64,000 bases of DNA from Silvibacterium bohemicum (GCF_001006305.1 NZ_LBHJ01000020.1:434001-498000); one strand, 5' to 3'. Shown: positions 18,550 to 29,504, counted from the first letter of the stretch. A program made the numbers and translations. Notes: generated from the sequence alone by a model not told the origin.

Positions 18550-19067
18550 TGGGAGCCGCTATCGCAGTTCCTGCCTCTTCGGGCTGCCAAACGAACTCCG
18601 TATGTGCGTCCGATACGACTGCAATTTCTCTCCCGCCTCCATAGTTGCGGCTTGCATTCAACCCGGTCTGTGGGGGATCGGGAGCCCATTCTTATTCGTT
18701 CGAGACGGGACGTGCCCGGCTACGAAACCAACCGGCAATGCGCATTCGATCCGTTAATTTAGCGGTCGATTGTGCGCGCTGCCTTCACCGCTAAATCGAT
18801 CTGCTAAATCGATTCACTGGCGGGAGAATGTTTACCGAAATCAGATATCGTCTGTCAATATCTTTTGTGATGAGAGGAGGATGCATCTATAAATTATTGA
18901 TATATATGCACTTAACTTACGTACTCTAAGGGATGGAACGAGCGTAAAACGGTTTATCGGATCGGAGAACGAAAACCGGCTCCGAAAACCTTTGTAAAAG
19001 TTCAACCAAGTTGGAACTTATTTCAATTGATAAATGGATAGCTGGAATGACCGGCGGGATAGTTTCC
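18550..19067. promoter_or_regulatory. Intergenic region upstream of the TonB-dependent receptor
   Basis: About 520 bp without a convincing gene. It holds ATTTAGCGG (18757-18765) facing CCGCTAAAT (18788-18796), and a direct repeat GCTAAATCGAT at 18790-18800 and 18803-18813 with a 13-bp period. The stretch 18890-19030 is AT-rich. These repeats are reasonable operator candidates for the receptor gene, which starts about 290 bp away on the minus strand. No promoter was assigned. Confidence 0.4.
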
Positions 19068-19102
19068 GGGAAGAAGCAGAACGGTCAGCTTTGCTTCTTC
19101 CC
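19068..19102 (-). terminator. Hairpin at the end of the efflux operon
   Basis: Arms 19068-19078 (GGGAAGAAGCA) and 19092-19102 form an 11-bp perfect stem with a 13-nt loop, 17 nt after the TolC-like stop codon. No strong T-run follows. It is taken as the transcription end of the four-gene RND operon. Confidence 0.5.
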
Positions 19103-19119
19103 TTTACGAACAGCTTCAC

Positions 19120-20730
19120 TTACTTTTGCATGACGTAATCGGTCTTGGAGGGTTTGACCGATAGCTGCTCGGGAGTCGGCAGCTGAGACACATCCCATCC
19201 TCCACCGAGAGCCTGGATGAGCTCAACCGACGCCACGCTCTCCTGGATCTGCAGCGAGGCCAGTGTCTCCTGATCGCCCAGGAGGGTAGTCTGCGCAGTC
19301 ATGACATCGATGTAGGGATCGATGCCCGTCTGGTAGCGGCCCATTTCGAGATCAAGGTACTGCTGCTCGGCCGCGACCGCTTCGCGCTGCTTGATCTCCT
19401 GCTCGGAGAGAATGCGCGTGGCCGCAAGATAGTCTTCCACTTGCTGGAAGGCGGTCAGGACAGTCTCGCGATAGGTGGCTACGTTGGCGTTGTAGGTAGC
19501 CGTGTACTGCTGCAGTTCAGCGCGGTAAAGGCCGCCGTTGAAGATGGTTTGCGAGATCGATGGACCAATGGACCAGAAACGGCTGGGCCAATCGAACCAA
19601 TGCTGGAAGGCGGATGCCTCAAAGCCTCCGCTGGCCGAAAGCGTGACGTTGGGGAAGAATGCCCCATAACCGATGCCGATGGTGGCGTTGTCCTCAGCGA
19701 GGAGGCGCTCTGCAGCGGCGATGTCCGGACGGCGCTGCAGGAGCTGCGCAGGCACGCCAGTGGGAATGGCCGGGGGAGGTATCAGCGATGGCTTCACGGG
19801 CATGGCAAAGTCAGTTGCGGGCTTGCCGATGAGCATGGCGATGGCATGCTCATACTGCGCGCGGGCAACGCCGAGATTCAGCGCAGCCGATTCGGCGGCT
19901 TTGAGAGTGGCAATCGCTCCTACGACCGAAATGTACTGATCGACTCCGGTGTCGTAAAGAGTCTGGGTTAAATCCAACGATTTTTTATCGGCGACAACGG
20001 TGTCGTCGAGGATCTTCTGTAAGGCATCCTGTCCGCGCAGCTCGAAGTAGAACTCAGCCAGGCTGGCCTCTTCGACCAGCTTTTCGTTCTCGAGATCGGC
20101 GGCACTGACCTGGGCTCCGTACTGCGCTTCACGCACCTCGCTGCGAATCTTGCCGAAGAAGTCGGGCGTCCATGAGACGTCGAAGGGAAAGGCCCATGTA
20201 GAGGCGGTGCTGCCGGCATTGGCAGTGGCGGAGCGTCCCAAGTTGCCCGAGCTCTTGTTGCGGCTCCATCCGGGGCTGGTCGTGATCGTAGGCCAGTATT
20301 GGGCCTTGGCTTCGCGGATGAGCGCTCGCGCCTCCATGAAGTTCTCGAACGAGACTTTAATGTTCTGGTTGTCGATCTGGAGCTGTTCTTCGAGCGCATT
20401 GAGCTCAGGCTCGTTGTAGATCTCCCACCACTTTCCCTTCAGCATGGCATCCTGCGGGTTGGCGACCTTCCATCCTGGAGCGTCCTGAAAGTTCACCGTG
20501 GACTCTTTGTAGGCCGGTGCGGCGGATGCGGGCGCAGACGGAGTGTGGTACTTCGGTCCAGGCAGGCAACCTGTGAGGGCAAGGGGGAGAAGGAGCGAAG
20601 CTGCAACTGATCCTACGCCCCAGGTGCTGAACGTTGGATGCCCTGCAGTCTTCGACCACGTCGGTTTCGAGTGGCGAGCAAGAGAAGGGTTCGATTTCAT
20701 ACGGAGCTTCTTTTTGAGAGGCGATGTCAT
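19120..20730 (-). CDS. NodT/TolC-family outer-membrane efflux lipoprotein
   Basis: The 536-residue outer-membrane channel of the RND efflux system has a lipobox (LALTGC) about 54 residues from the N-terminus, so it is probably lipid-anchored. The two OEP repeats typical of TolC/OprM/NodT proteins follow; the second half contains RRPDIAAAERLLAEDNATIGI and SISQTIFNGG. Its ATG overlaps the stop of the preceding pump gene by 4 nt (20727-20730), showing translational coupling. A downstream ATG at 20700 would give a shorter leader. It would connect the inner-membrane pump and adaptor to the outside of the cell. Substrates are unknown. Confidence 0.9.
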   Translation of the reverse strand: MTSPLKKKLRMKSNPSLARHSKPTWSKTAGHPTFSTWGVGSVAASLLLPLALTGCLPGPKYHTPSAPASAAPAYKESTVNFQDAPGWKVANPQDAMLKGKWWEIYNEPELNALEEQLQIDNQNIKVSFENFMEARALIREAKAQYWPTITTSPGWSRNKSSGNLGRSATANAGSTASTWAFPFDVSWTPDFFGKIRSEVREAQYGAQVSAADLENEKLVEEASLAEFYFELRGQDALQKILDDTVVADKKSLDLTQTLYDTGVDQYISVVGAIATLKAAESAALNLGVARAQYEHAIAMLIGKPATDFAMPVKPSLIPPPAIPTGVPAQLLQRRPDIAAAERLLAEDNATIGIGYGAFFPNVTLSASGGFEASAFQHWFDWPSRFWSIGPSISQTIFNGGLYRAELQQYTATYNANVATYRETVLTAFQQVEDYLAATRILSEQEIKQREAVAAEQQYLDLEMGRYQTGIDPYIDVMTAQTTLLGDQETLASLQIQESVASVELIQALGGGWDVSQLPTPEQLSVKPSKTDYVMQK

Positions 20731-23700
20731 AAGGCGACTTCTCCCTCAGCTTCTGGATTGAAGGTGTCGTGATGCTTGCCCAGCACGCGGAGCCGGGTGC
20801 GGTCGAGGAACAGGTAAACGACCGGTGTGGTGTAGAGAGTGAGAAGCTGGCTCATGATGAGCCCGCCGACAATCGTGATGCCTAGCGGCCGGCGCATCTC
20901 GGAGCCGGTGCCGGTGCCGAAGGCCAGCGGCAGCGCACCGAAGAGCGCGGCCATGGTCGTCATCAGGATGGGACGAAAACGCAGCATGCAGGCCTCGAAG
21001 ATGGCTTCTTCCGTGCTCTTGCCCTGCTCGCGTTCGGCCATCAAGGCAAAATCGATCATCATGATGGCGTTCTTCTTCACGATACCGATGAGCAGGATGA
21101 TTCCGATGATGGAGATGACGTTCAGGTCTACCTTGAAAATCATCAAGGCCAGCACCGCACCGACGCTGGCCGAGGGCAGCGTAGACAGAATCGTGAGCGG
21201 ATGAATCAGGCTCTCATACAGAATGCCAAGAACGATGTAAACCGCCAGGATCGCCGTGATGATGAGCATGGGCTCGGTGCTCAACGAAGCCTGGAATGCT
21301 TGCAGGGTTCCTGCGAAGAAGCCGTGGATGGTCGAGGGAGTGCCCAGACGGTCCTGCATCTGTTGAATCTCTTGCGTCGCCGTGCTCAACGATACTCCGG
21401 GCGCGAGATTGAAGGAGATGGTAACCGAAGGGAAGAGCCCGGTGTGCGCTACGGAGATCGGAGTCGTGTTCGCCCGAGCGGTGGTCATCGTTGCCAGTGG
21501 GATGACTCCGTTGCCCGAATTCAGGTAAATGTTCTTCAGGCCATCGGGATTCTGCCAGTAGGGCGGTGCTACCTCCAGAACCACATAGTACTGGTTGTAC
21601 TGGGTGTAGATGAGCGACACCTCGGACTGCCCGAAGGCTGAGTAAAGCGCGTTGTCCAGGGATTGGGAGGTCTGACCGTAACGCGCTGCAGCTACGCGGT
21701 CGTAGGTGAGATATTCGGACAGGCCGGCGTCCTGAAAATCGGTGTTGACATCCTGCAAGCCCGGCTGCTTCTTCATCTGTGCAAGCAGAATGGGAGCCCA
21801 ATGTGTGAGGTCGTTGGTATTGTCGGCCTGGATGGTGTACTGATAAAGCGCATTGCTGCTGCGTCCGCCAATGCGCAGATCCTGCGCAGCCTGCAGGAAT
21901 AGGGACGCGATGGGTTGGTTGTTGAGCTTTGGCCGGAGACGGTTGATGATATCGGGCGCGGAAATCTTACGCTCATCAAGCGGCTTCAGCGAAACATACA
22001 CAAAGCCGCCGTTGCCGGTGCCGACATAGCCGATGACATTAGCGACTGCGGGATCGGCCTTGATGGTCTTCACCAGCTTCTGGATGGAGTCATCCATGAC
22101 CGGGAACGAGGCATCCTGTGGACCTTGCACACCACCGACCAGCGCACCGGTATCCTGCTGGGGGAAAAATCCCTTGGGGATTTTGAGGAGCAGGACGCCA
22201 TTCAGCACCACCACCATGACGAGGACGACCAGCGTGAGCCCGGGGTTCTCGAGAACCCATTCCAGGCTGCGCCGGTAGCCGTACAGCATGCCGTCAAAGA
22301 CTTTTTCGCTGAAGCGATAGAGTCTCCCATGCTTCTCCTGGTCGTGCGCCTTGAGCAGATGCGCGCACATCATGGGCGTGGTGGTGATGGAGATGATCAT
22401 CGACACCAGGATGGCCGTCGAAAGCGTCACCGCGAATTCGCGGAAGAGACGCCCGACGATGCCGCCCATGAGCAGGATGGGAATGAAGACGGCTATCAGC
22501 GACATGCTGATGGAGAAAACGGTGAAGCTGATCTCGCCTGCGCCCTTGAGGGCGGCGGCAAAGGGTTCTATCCCCTCTTCGAGATGGCGGGTGATGTTCT
22601 CCATCACCACGATGGCGTCGTCGACCACGAAGCCGGTAGAGATGGTGAGGGCCATCAGCGAAAGATTGTCCAGGCTGAAGCCGAGCAGATACATCACCGC
22701 GAAGGTGCCGATGAGCGAAACCGGCACGGCAACGGTCGGGATGAGCGTAGACCGCGGACTGCGCAGGAAGAGGAAGACCACCACGATCACCAGCACGATG
22801 GAGATGATCAGGCTGCGCTCGACATCGTTGACTGAGGCGCGAATGGTGGTGGTGCGATCCATCACCACCGTCATGTCAGCGCCTGCCGGGATAGTCGCTT
22901 TCAAGAATGGCAACTGTGCGCGGATACGGTCGACGGTCTGAATGATATTGGCGCCGGGCTGGCGGAAGATGATGATGGGAATGGCCGGCAGGCCATTGAG
23001 GTATCCGCCGTTGCGGATGTTCTGGGTCGAATCGATGACCTGGGCGACATCGGACAGGCGCACCGCCGCGCCGTTCTTGTATCCGACGATCAGCGGGGCG
23101 TACTCGGCGGCGTGCGAGATCTGTCCATTGACGATGATGTCGGCAGTGGAGCGGGGGCCGGCGAGCTGACCCCGTGCGAGCTGCGAGTTCTCCGTGCTCA
23201 GGACGGCTTGAATATCGGAGAGGGTGAGGCCATAGCTGTTGAGCTGAGTCGGATTCGCCTCCACGCGCACCGACGGCAGCGCGCCGCCGCCGACGACGAC
23301 CTGGCCCACGCCCTGAATCTGCGAGAGCTTCTGCTCCATGACCGTCGACGCTTCGTCATACAGCTTCGAACGCTCATAGATATTGGAGGTGAGACCAATG
23401 ATCATGATGGGCGAATCGGCCGGATTCACCTTGCGATAGGTGGGGTTGCCGGGAAGATTGGCCGGTAGATAAGTGCGTGCGGCGTTGATCGCAGCTTCGA
23501 CATCGCGCGCGGCAGCGTCGATATCGCGGTTCAAATCGAACTGCAGAGTAATGTTGGTCGATCCGAGCGAGCTCGACGAGGTCATCTCCGTGACCGCGGC
23601 AATATGCCCGAACTGCCGTTCGAGCGGCGTAGCCACGGACGAAGCCATGATCTGCGCGCTGGCGCCGGGCAGACCGGCCTGCACCTGAATGGTGGGGAAA

Positions 23701-23822
23701 TCGACCTGCGGCAGCGGCGAGACCGGCAGCACGGTAAAGCCGATGGCTCCGGCGATGGCCACGGCAATGGTCAGCAGCGTAGTAGCGACCGGTCTCCGGA
23801 TGAATGGCGCGGAGATATTCAT
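20727..23822 (-). CDS. mdtC: RND efflux transporter, MdtC-like
   Basis: This 1031-residue HAE1-family RND proton/drug antiporter of the inner membrane has the normal length for MdtC. Visible features are the N-terminal NISAPFIRRPVATTLL helix, the proton-relay Asp pair in [21 protein letters not shown] (TM4), and TM10 with GIVKKNAIMMIDFAL. It starts 2 nt after the stop of the MdtB-like gene, so the two are co-expressed, as in the MdtBC heterotrimer of enterobacteria. Heterotrimer formation here is inferred from the pairing of two distinct pumps with one adaptor. It probably exports hydrophobic or amphipathic toxic compounds. Confidence 0.9.
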   Translation of the reverse strand: MNISAPFIRRPVATTLLTIAVAIAGAIGFTVLPVSPLPQVDFPTIQVQAGLPGASAQIMASSVATPLERQFGHIAAVTEMTSSSSLGSTNITLQFDLNRDIDAAARDVEAAINAARTYLPANLPGNPTYRKVNPADSPIMIIGLTSNIYERSKLYDEASTVMEQKLSQIQGVGQVVVGGGALPSVRVEANPTQLNSYGLTLSDIQAVLSTENSQLARGQLAGPRSTADIIVNGQISHAAEYAPLIVGYKNGAAVRLSDVAQVIDSTQNIRNGGYLNGLPAIPIIIFRQPGANIIQTVDRIRAQLPFLKATIPAGADMTVVMDRTTTIRASVNDVERSLIISIVLVIVVVFLFLRSPRSTLIPTVAVPVSLIGTFAVMYLLGFSLDNLSLMALTISTGFVVDDAIVVMENITRHLEEGIEPFAAALKGAGEISFTVFSISMSLIAVFIPILLMGGIVGRLFREFAVTLSTAILVSMIISITTTPMMCAHLLKAHDQEKHGRLYRFSEKVFDGMLYGYRRSLEWVLENPGLTLVVLVMVVVLNGVLLLKIPKGFFPQQDTGALVGGVQGPQDASFPVMDDSIQKLVKTIKADPAVANVIGYVGTGNGGFVYVSLKPLDERKISAPDIINRLRPKLNNQPIASLFLQAAQDLRIGGRSSNALYQYTIQADNTNDLTHWAPILLAQMKKQPGLQDVNTDFQDAGLSEYLTYDRVAAARYGQTSQSLDNALYSAFGQSEVSLIYTQYNQYYVVLEVAPPYWQNPDGLKNIYLNSGNGVIPLATMTTARANTTPISVAHTGLFPSVTISFNLAPGVSLSTATQEIQQMQDRLGTPSTIHGFFAGTLQAFQASLSTEPMLIITAILAVYIVLGILYESLIHPLTILSTLPSASVGAVLALMIFKVDLNVISIIGIILLIGIVKKNAIMMIDFALMAEREQGKSTEEAIFEACMLRFRPILMTTMAALFGALPLAFGTGTGSEMRRPLGITIVGGLIMSQLLTLYTTPVVYLFLDRTRLRVLGKHHDTFNPEAEGEVAL

Positions 23823-23824
23823 CG

Positions 23825-26800
23825 CTAAGCCTGCGCCTCTCCTGTTTCAGGGCCGCCGGCCGGAGCCGCCTGCGGATGCGCGGCATTCTTTCCGCGCTTG
23901 CCGGAAAGCCTCTGCGCCAGGTTGTCGAAGAAAATATAGATGACCGGCGTCGTGTAAAGCGTGAGCACCTGGCTGAGCAGCAATCCGCCAACCATCGAAA
24001 TACCGAGAGGACGGCGCAGCTCGGAACCGATGCCGCTGCCGAAGGCCAGCGGAATGCCTCCCAGCAGCGCGGCCATGGTAGTCATCATGATGGGGCGGAA
24101 GCGCAGCAGGCTGGCCTCATAAATGGCGTCGGTCGAACTCAGCCCACGCTCGCGCTCGGCTTCAAGTGCGAAGTCGACGATCATGATGCCGTTCTTCTTC
24201 ACGATGCCGATGAGCAGAATGATGCCAATGATGGCCACCACGCTCAGGTCCTGATGGAAGAGCATAAGCGCGAGCAGCGCGCCCACGCCTGCCGAGGGCA
24301 GCGTGGAAAGAATCGTGATCGGGTGAATGAAGCTCTCGTACAGCACGCCGAGCACGATATAGACGGTGACCAGCGCCGCCAGGATGAGCAAGGCTTCATT
24401 CGAGAGCGAGTTGCGGAAGGATGCCGCCGTGCCCTGGAAATCTGCCTGCAGGCTGGCCGGGAAGTGCATGTCGGCGGCGGTCTTATCGATATCGGTGATG
24501 GCGCTTCCCAAGGCCGCGTTGGGACCGAGATTGAAGGAGATCGTCACCGCGGGGAACTGTCCCTGGTGATTGATCGAGAGCGCTTCGGTGGTGGTCTGGT
24601 AATGAGTGAAGGCGCTCAGAGGCACCGCGCTCGGGCCAGCCGAGGAGCTTGCCGTGTTTGACGTGGTGGTGACCGGGGTCAGGATCTTCGTGGGCGGCGT
24701 GAAGACGCTCGATGAGGGAGTATAGAGCACCGACGAAGTAGTGGCATTGGAGCCGGCAGAGACTGAACCCGATGCGGCGAAAGAGGTCGCGGCCCCGGGA
24801 CCGCTGGTGCCGGAAGACGCTCCCGACTTGATGTAAAGATTGCTCAGCTGCTTCGGATCCTGCTGGAAATCAGGCAGAGCTTCGAGGATCACGTGGTATT
24901 GATTCAGCTGCGTGTACATGGTGCTGATCTGTCGCTGGCCGAATGCGTCGTAAAGCGTGTTATCCACGGTGCCCGGCGCGATGCCCAGTCGTGAAGCGGT
25001 AACCCGATCGATCATCAAGGAAACGGCGCTGGCGCCCGTCTGCTGGTCGGTGGCGACATCCTCAAGCTCGGGCAGCTTCTGCAGCTTGGCCACGAAGCGG
25101 TTGGTCCACTCATTCAGTTCGTCGAGGTTGGGATCTTCCAGTGTGTACTGATACTGGGTGCGGGTGACACGGTCGTCGACCGTGATGTTCTGCACCGGCT
25201 GCATGTAGAGCTTGATGCCATGGATGTCGGCAAGCTTGTTTTGCAGGCGGCGGATGACATCGGCGGCGCTGAGGTCGCGCTGATTGAGCGGCTTCAGATT
25301 GATGGAGAAGCGGCCGCTATTAAGCGTGGTGTTGGTGCCATCAGCTCCGATGAATGAAGACAGGCTCTCCACAGCCGGATCAGCCAGGATGATCTTCGCC
25401 AGCTCCTGCTGCTGCTGCCTCATCGACTCGAAGGAGATCGATTGCGGAGCCTGGGAGATGCCTTGGATCACGCCCGTATCCTGCACCGGGAAAAAGCCTT
25501 TGGGGATGGCGATGTACAGCAGGATGGTAAGAACCAGCGTGCCCAGCGCGACCAGCAAAGTAATGACCTGAAATCTGAGAACAAACTTCAGAGTCCGGCC
25601 GTAGAACGCGATCATGCTCTCAAAAACGCGTTCCGATGCGCGATAGAAGCGGCCCTGCTGCGCCTCAGGATTATGACGCAGGATGCGCGAGCACATCATC
25701 GGGGTGAGGGTCAGCGAGACCACCGCCGAGATGATGATGGTCACGGCGAGAGTGACGGCGAACTCGCGGAACAGCCGGCCGACGACGTCTCCCATGAAAA
25801 GCAAGGGGATGAGCACGGCAATCAGCGAGACGGTCAGCGAGACGATCGTGAAGCCAATCTGCCCGGCCCCCTTGAGCGCGGCCTGCATGGGCGAATCGCC
25901 CTCTTCGAGATAGCGCGAGATGTTCTCGATCATGACGATGGCATCGTCGACGACGAAGCCGGTCGAGATAGTGAGCGCCATGAGCGAAAGATTGTCCAGG
26001 CTGTAGCCAAGCACGTACATCACGCCGAAGGTGCCGACGAGCGACAACGGCACAGCGATGCTGGGAATGATGGTGGCGTAAAGGTTGCGCAGGAAAAGGA
26101 AGATGACCATCACAACCAGCGCGATGGTGAGCATCATCTCGAACTCGACATCATCCACCGAAGCCTGGATGGAGGTGGTGAGATCGGTGAGCGTGGTGAT
26201 GTCGATGCCCGCCGGCAGGTTGGCCTGCAGCTGGGGCAGAAGCTTCTTGATGCTCTTGACGACGCTGATGGTATTCGCGCCGGGTTGTCGCTGGACGTTG
26301 AGAATGACCGCCGGGGTCTGGTTCATCCACGCGGCCTGCTTGCTGTTTTCTACGCCATCGACGACGCTGGCTACATTTTTGAGAAAGATCGGCGCGCTGT
26401 TGCGATAAGCAACGACGACATTCTTATAGTCGTCGCTGGTTTCAAGCTGGTCATTGGCGTCAATCTGATAGTCCTGGCGCAGACCGTCGAAGTTGCCCTT
26501 GGCCGCATTCACGCTGGAATTTACCAGTGCCGTGCGCACGTCCTCCATGTTGACGCCGTAGTTGGAGAGCTGCGCGGGATTGACCTGAATGCGGACAGCA
26601 GGCTTCTGTCCACCGCTGATGCTCACCAGGCCAACGCCGTTGAGCTGCGAAATCTTGGGCGCGAGACGCGTGTCCACCAGATCCTCGACCTGCGGCAGAG
26701 GAATGGCCTTGGAGGTGATCGCCAGGGTGAGGACCGGTGCATCGGCCGGATTGGTCTTGCTGTAGACCGGTGGCGCGGGCAGAAGCGAAGGCAGCAGGCT

Positions 26801-27148
26801 TTGCGCCGCGTTGATCGCAGCCTGGACCTCTTCTTCTGCGACGTCGATATCCAGTGTGAGGCTGAATTGCAGGACCACGACCGATGTTCCACCCGAACTG
26901 GTGGAGGTCATCTGGCTAAGCCCCTGCATCTCGCCGAACTGCCGCTCGAGCGGAGCGGTCACGGTTGTCGCCATCACATCGGGGCTCGCGCCGGGATAGA
27001 AGGTGACCACCTGGATGGTCGGGTAGTCCACCTCAGGCAGCGCCGAAACCGGTAGCTGCGTGAAGGAGACCAGACCAACGAGCAGGATCGCGGCCATCAG
27101 CAATGAGGTTGCTACAGGCCGCAGAATAAATGGGCGGGACGGACTCAC
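23825..27148 (-). CDS. mdtB: RND efflux transporter, MdtB-like, with periplasmic insertion
   Basis: This 1107-residue HAE1-family RND pump subunit carries the TM4 Asp pair ([21 protein letters not shown]) and TM10 [15 protein letters not shown]. It is ~70 residues longer than usual. The extra length is a Ser/Thr/Ala/Gly-rich low-complexity segment at about residues 773-835, between LYIKS and VPLSAF, a site that in AcrB-type pumps falls in the docking region facing the outer-membrane channel. The start overlaps the adaptor gene stop (27145-27148). It is likely to assemble with the MdtC-like partner encoded next. Confidence 0.9.
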   Translation of the reverse strand: MSPSRPFILRPVATSLLMAAILLVGLVSFTQLPVSALPEVDYPTIQVVTFYPGASPDVMATTVTAPLERQFGEMQGLSQMTSTSSGGTSVVVLQFSLTLDIDVAEEEVQAAINAAQSLLPSLLPAPPVYSKTNPADAPVLTLAITSKAIPLPQVEDLVDTRLAPKISQLNGVGLVSISGGQKPAVRIQVNPAQLSNYGVNMEDVRTALVNSSVNAAKGNFDGLRQDYQIDANDQLETSDDYKNVVVAYRNSAPIFLKNVASVVDGVENSKQAAWMNQTPAVILNVQRQPGANTISVVKSIKKLLPQLQANLPAGIDITTLTDLTTSIQASVDDVEFEMMLTIALVVMVIFLFLRNLYATIIPSIAVPLSLVGTFGVMYVLGYSLDNLSLMALTISTGFVVDDAIVMIENISRYLEEGDSPMQAALKGAGQIGFTIVSLTVSLIAVLIPLLFMGDVVGRLFREFAVTLAVTIIISAVVSLTLTPMMCSRILRHNPEAQQGRFYRASERVFESMIAFYGRTLKFVLRFQVITLLVALGTLVLTILLYIAIPKGFFPVQDTGVIQGISQAPQSISFESMRQQQQELAKIILADPAVESLSSFIGADGTNTTLNSGRFSINLKPLNQRDLSAADVIRRLQNKLADIHGIKLYMQPVQNITVDDRVTRTQYQYTLEDPNLDELNEWTNRFVAKLQKLPELEDVATDQQTGASAVSLMIDRVTASRLGIAPGTVDNTLYDAFGQRQISTMYTQLNQYHVILEALPDFQQDPKQLSNLYIKSGASSGTSGPGAATSFAASGSVSAGSNATTSSVLYTPSSSVFTPPTKILTPVTTTSNTASSSAGPSAVPLSAFTHYQTTTEALSINHQGQFPAVTISFNLGPNAALGSAITDIDKTAADMHFPASLQADFQGTAASFRNSLSNEALLILAALVTVYIVLGVLYESFIHPITILSTLPSAGVGALLALMLFHQDLSVVAIIGIILLIGIVKKNGIMIVDFALEAERERGLSSTDAIYEASLLRFRPIMMTTMAALLGGIPLAFGSGIGSELRRPLGISMVGGLLLSQVLTLYTTPVIYIFFDNLAQRLSGKRGKNAAHPQAAPAGGPETGEAQA

Positions 27149-28539
27149 GGGGCGCTGCTCTCGCTGGGGTTCTCGCTATCGCTCGAGGGGACGGTCTTGG
27201 TGGAGATGATCACCTTGGAGCCGGGCTGCAACTTCTCAAAGCTGCTGGTCGCAATCCTGTCACCGGGATTGATGCCCTCGACGGCCGTGATGCCATGATC
27301 GGAGGTCCCGGTCTTCACGTCCTGCTTCTTCGCGATATAGCTGGGCCCCTTGGGAGCGCTTGCATTGGCGCTACCGCCCTTTGCGGAGTTGTCGGCAGGC
27401 GCACTCTCAGGCGCGTTGTCCGAACCGGCGGCGGGCTGAGTGTGCCCCTTGCCTCCCGGCGGTGCGGGCGCAATCACGTATACAAAAGCTTCCGTCCCGT
27501 TGTGCTGGATGGCGGAATCCGGAATGAGCGTCATGTTGTGTTCGGTAGTTACGAGCAGCCGGGTGTTCACGAACTCATTCGGAAAGAGGATGTTCGTGCG
27601 GTTGTCGAACTGCGCGCGGAGCTTGACGGTGCCGGTGGTGGTGTCGATCTGGTTGTCGAGAGCAGTAAGCACCCCGGTAGCCAGCTTCGCGGTCTGATCG
27701 CGGTCGTAGGCCTCAACGGCAAGATGCGCCCCGGTTCTCATCTGAGCCAGTACCTGGGAAAGATGATCTTCGGCGAGAGTAAAGACGACGGTGATGGGCT
27801 GAATCTGAGTAACGACGGCGAGCACCTGGCTGCCGCTCGACTGAACCAGGTTGCCGGGGTCGACGAGTCGCAGACCGACGCGGCCGGTGAACGGCGCGAC
27901 GATATGGCAATAAGCCAGCTGCACCTTGTCGAAGTCCAGCGTTCCCTGGTCGGATTTCACCAGTCCTTCGTCCTGCGCAACCAGCTTCTCCTGGTCGTCA
28001 AGCTGCTGCTTGGCGATGGCATTCTTCGCCCATGCAGCCTGATAGCGTTCAAGGTCCATTTTCGCCTGAGCCAGCAGCTGAGTATCGCGGGCCAGAGCGC
28101 CCTCGGCGGTCTCCACATTAGCCTGGAACTGGCGGGGATCGATGTCGACCAGCGGCGCGCCCTTCTGCACCGTCTGCCCTTCACGATAATGAACCTCGGT
28201 GATGACGCCGGTGACCTGGTTGTAGATTGACGCGGTATAGACCGGAGTAACCGTCCCGATGGCTTCGAGGTAAACCCCTATGTCGCCTTTCTGGGCGGTG
28301 GCAACCGTCAGTGTCACCGGCCCGCCAAAGCCATGACGACCGCCGCCGGCAGCAGCCGACTTCGTAGTGTCGTCATGATGGCGCAGGATGAGAAACAAAA
28401 TCCCGGCAAAGACCAGCAACAGAATGATCCAAAGCCATTGCCGCCGTTTCTTAACGGGAGGCTTAGGGCTAGGGTCGGAGGTTGTCCTGGGCAGCTGATG
28501 ATCGGGCGGTATGGGCGGCTCTGGCGGCTTTTGTTCCAT
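27145..28539 (-). CDS. mdtA: RND efflux periplasmic adaptor, MdtA-like
   Basis: The 464-residue membrane-fusion protein of the HlyD/MdtA family has an N-terminal Pro-rich cytoplasmic segment, one transmembrane anchor (~34-52, [18 protein letters not shown]), a lipoyl/barrel-sandwich half ([23 protein letters not shown]), a coiled-coil hairpin of ~65 residues and a beta-barrel domain. A low-complexity Ala/Pro/Gly/Ser stretch lies near residues 355-395, inside the membrane-proximal region. It links the inner-membrane pumps to the TolC-like channel. It is first in the four-gene operon, and no dedicated regulator gene is adjacent. Confidence 0.9.
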   Translation of the reverse strand: MEQKPPEPPIPPDHQLPRTTSDPSPKPPVKKRRQWLWIILLLVFAGILFLILRHHDDTTKSAAAGGGRHGFGGPVTLTVATAQKGDIGVYLEAIGTVTPVYTASIYNQVTGVITEVHYREGQTVQKGAPLVDIDPRQFQANVETAEGALARDTQLLAQAKMDLERYQAAWAKNAIAKQQLDDQEKLVAQDEGLVKSDQGTLDFDKVQLAYCHIVAPFTGRVGLRLVDPGNLVQSSGSQVLAVVTQIQPITVVFTLAEDHLSQVLAQMRTGAHLAVEAYDRDQTAKLATGVLTALDNQIDTTTGTVKLRAQFDNRTNILFPNEFVNTRLLVTTEHNMTLIPDSAIQHNGTEAFVYVIAPAPPGGKGHTQPAAGSDNAPESAPADNSAKGGSANASAPKGPSYIAKKQDVKTGTSDHGITAVEGINPGDRIATSSFEKLQPGSKVIISTKTVPSSDSENPSESSAP

Positions 28540-28930
28540 CGTAATTTGAGTGCACCAATGTCGCGGCTCGGGCAGAAGAGCGGCGGTCAGAAGTTGAGGT
28601 TTGGGTCAGACCGATAGCTGCCGCGGCGGGCGTCAGTTTGGAGTGTCCCGTAGCAATGCATACAAACCTAGTTGGAAGCAGAGGCGAACGGATCTTGTCT
28701 GCAGATACTTATTTTTGCCAAAACTTGCGTGATCCTATGGACGATACAGTCGTGCAGATGGTTGCAGTAACTTCCAGGGATTAAGGTATCACCGGCGGCG
28801 TGAATTCCGCGAAGTCAGTGATTCCCTTCCCTTTTCACGGAGGAGCGCCAATTTCCAGGGAAACGTCACCGCCGGATGAAAAAGTGGATCTATTCTTCTG
28901 AGGAAAATTAATATACCGAGAACCAGCGAG
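28540..28930. promoter_or_regulatory. Intergenic region upstream of the efflux operon
   Basis: About 390 bp between the mdtA-like start and the end of the next minus-strand gene. It should contain the efflux operon promoter. No convincing promoter, operator or small gene was recognised. Confidence 0.25.
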
Positions 28931-28988
28931 AGTCTGCGGGGGGACGCAGACTATGTTTGCAGGGCACGGGCTAGAATCCGTGCCCTGC
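28931..28988 (-). terminator. Tandem hairpins after the His/Gly-rich gene
   Basis: There are two adjacent perfect stem-loops. Arms 28959-28969 (GCAGGGCACGG) and 28978-28988 give 11 bp with an 8-nt loop. Arms 28931-28938 (AGTCTGCG) and 28945-28952 give 8 bp with a 6-nt loop. They lie 30 nt past the stop codon on the minus strand and probably end that transcript. Confidence 0.55.
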
Positions 28989-29018
28989 CTTCCTAGCTGG
29001 GTCTTCTATCGGAGACGT

Positions 29019-29414
29019 CTAGCGCGGACGGCCTTCGTGGCCTCGTCCATCGCGGAAGTCGCCGCCGTGAAAGTTCTCGGCGTGGTGCTGCATCAGGTGC
29101 GCATCGGCATGTTCGCCGCGGTTCGGAAAAGCGCCGTGGTAGCCATGGTTTGGATCGAAGTGGTTATCCACGTGGCCATAAAAATCGTGATGACCGTGAA
29201 ACCACGGTCCCGCGCCGATGAAGACGCCGCCGGTGAACCATTCCGGGCCGTAATAGCCGTAAGGCGCGCAATTGTAGGGCGCGAAATCATAGTAGCCGTA
29301 AGGGCAAACCGGCGCGACTCCAATGTTGACCGATATCTGAGCTGGCGCCGGCGAGGTATTGCTGAAAAAAGCTGCGGCGAGCACCGGCACTGCGAACAAC
29401 TTCCATGTACGCAT
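29019..29414 (-). CDS. Exported His/Gly/Tyr-rich small protein
   Basis: The 131-residue protein has a strong AGGAGG site before the ATG and a signal peptide (residues 1-26, ending APAQ). The mature part starts with PVCPYGYYDFAPYNCAPYGYYG, with two Cys, then GGVFIGAGPWFHG and a His-rich tail containing about 14 His in its last 60 residues. Similar tyrosine/tryptophan-glycine exported proteins are common in soil bacteria without known function. The His content suggests metal binding, which is inference. It is monocistronic, with hairpins at its 3' end. Confidence 0.7.
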   Translation of the reverse strand: MRTWKLFAVPVLAAAFFSNTSPAPAQISVNIGVAPVCPYGYYDFAPYNCAPYGYYGPEWFTGGVFIGAGPWFHGHHDFYGHVDNHFDPNHGYHGAFPNRGEHADAHLMQHHAENFHGGDFRDGRGHEGRPR

Positions 29415-29504
29415 TTGATCTCCTCCTGACTGCTCTTCGTTAGAAGGTTCAAGCAGCCGGGGAGTTGTGCGTCCCGTCGTGGAAAGGACTTACAGATATA
29501 CCAC

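Noticed and set aside
25442-27055. 537-codon plus-strand frame opposite the MdtB-like gene
   Set aside because: Highly charged Asp/His/Arg-rich shadow of the pump gene.
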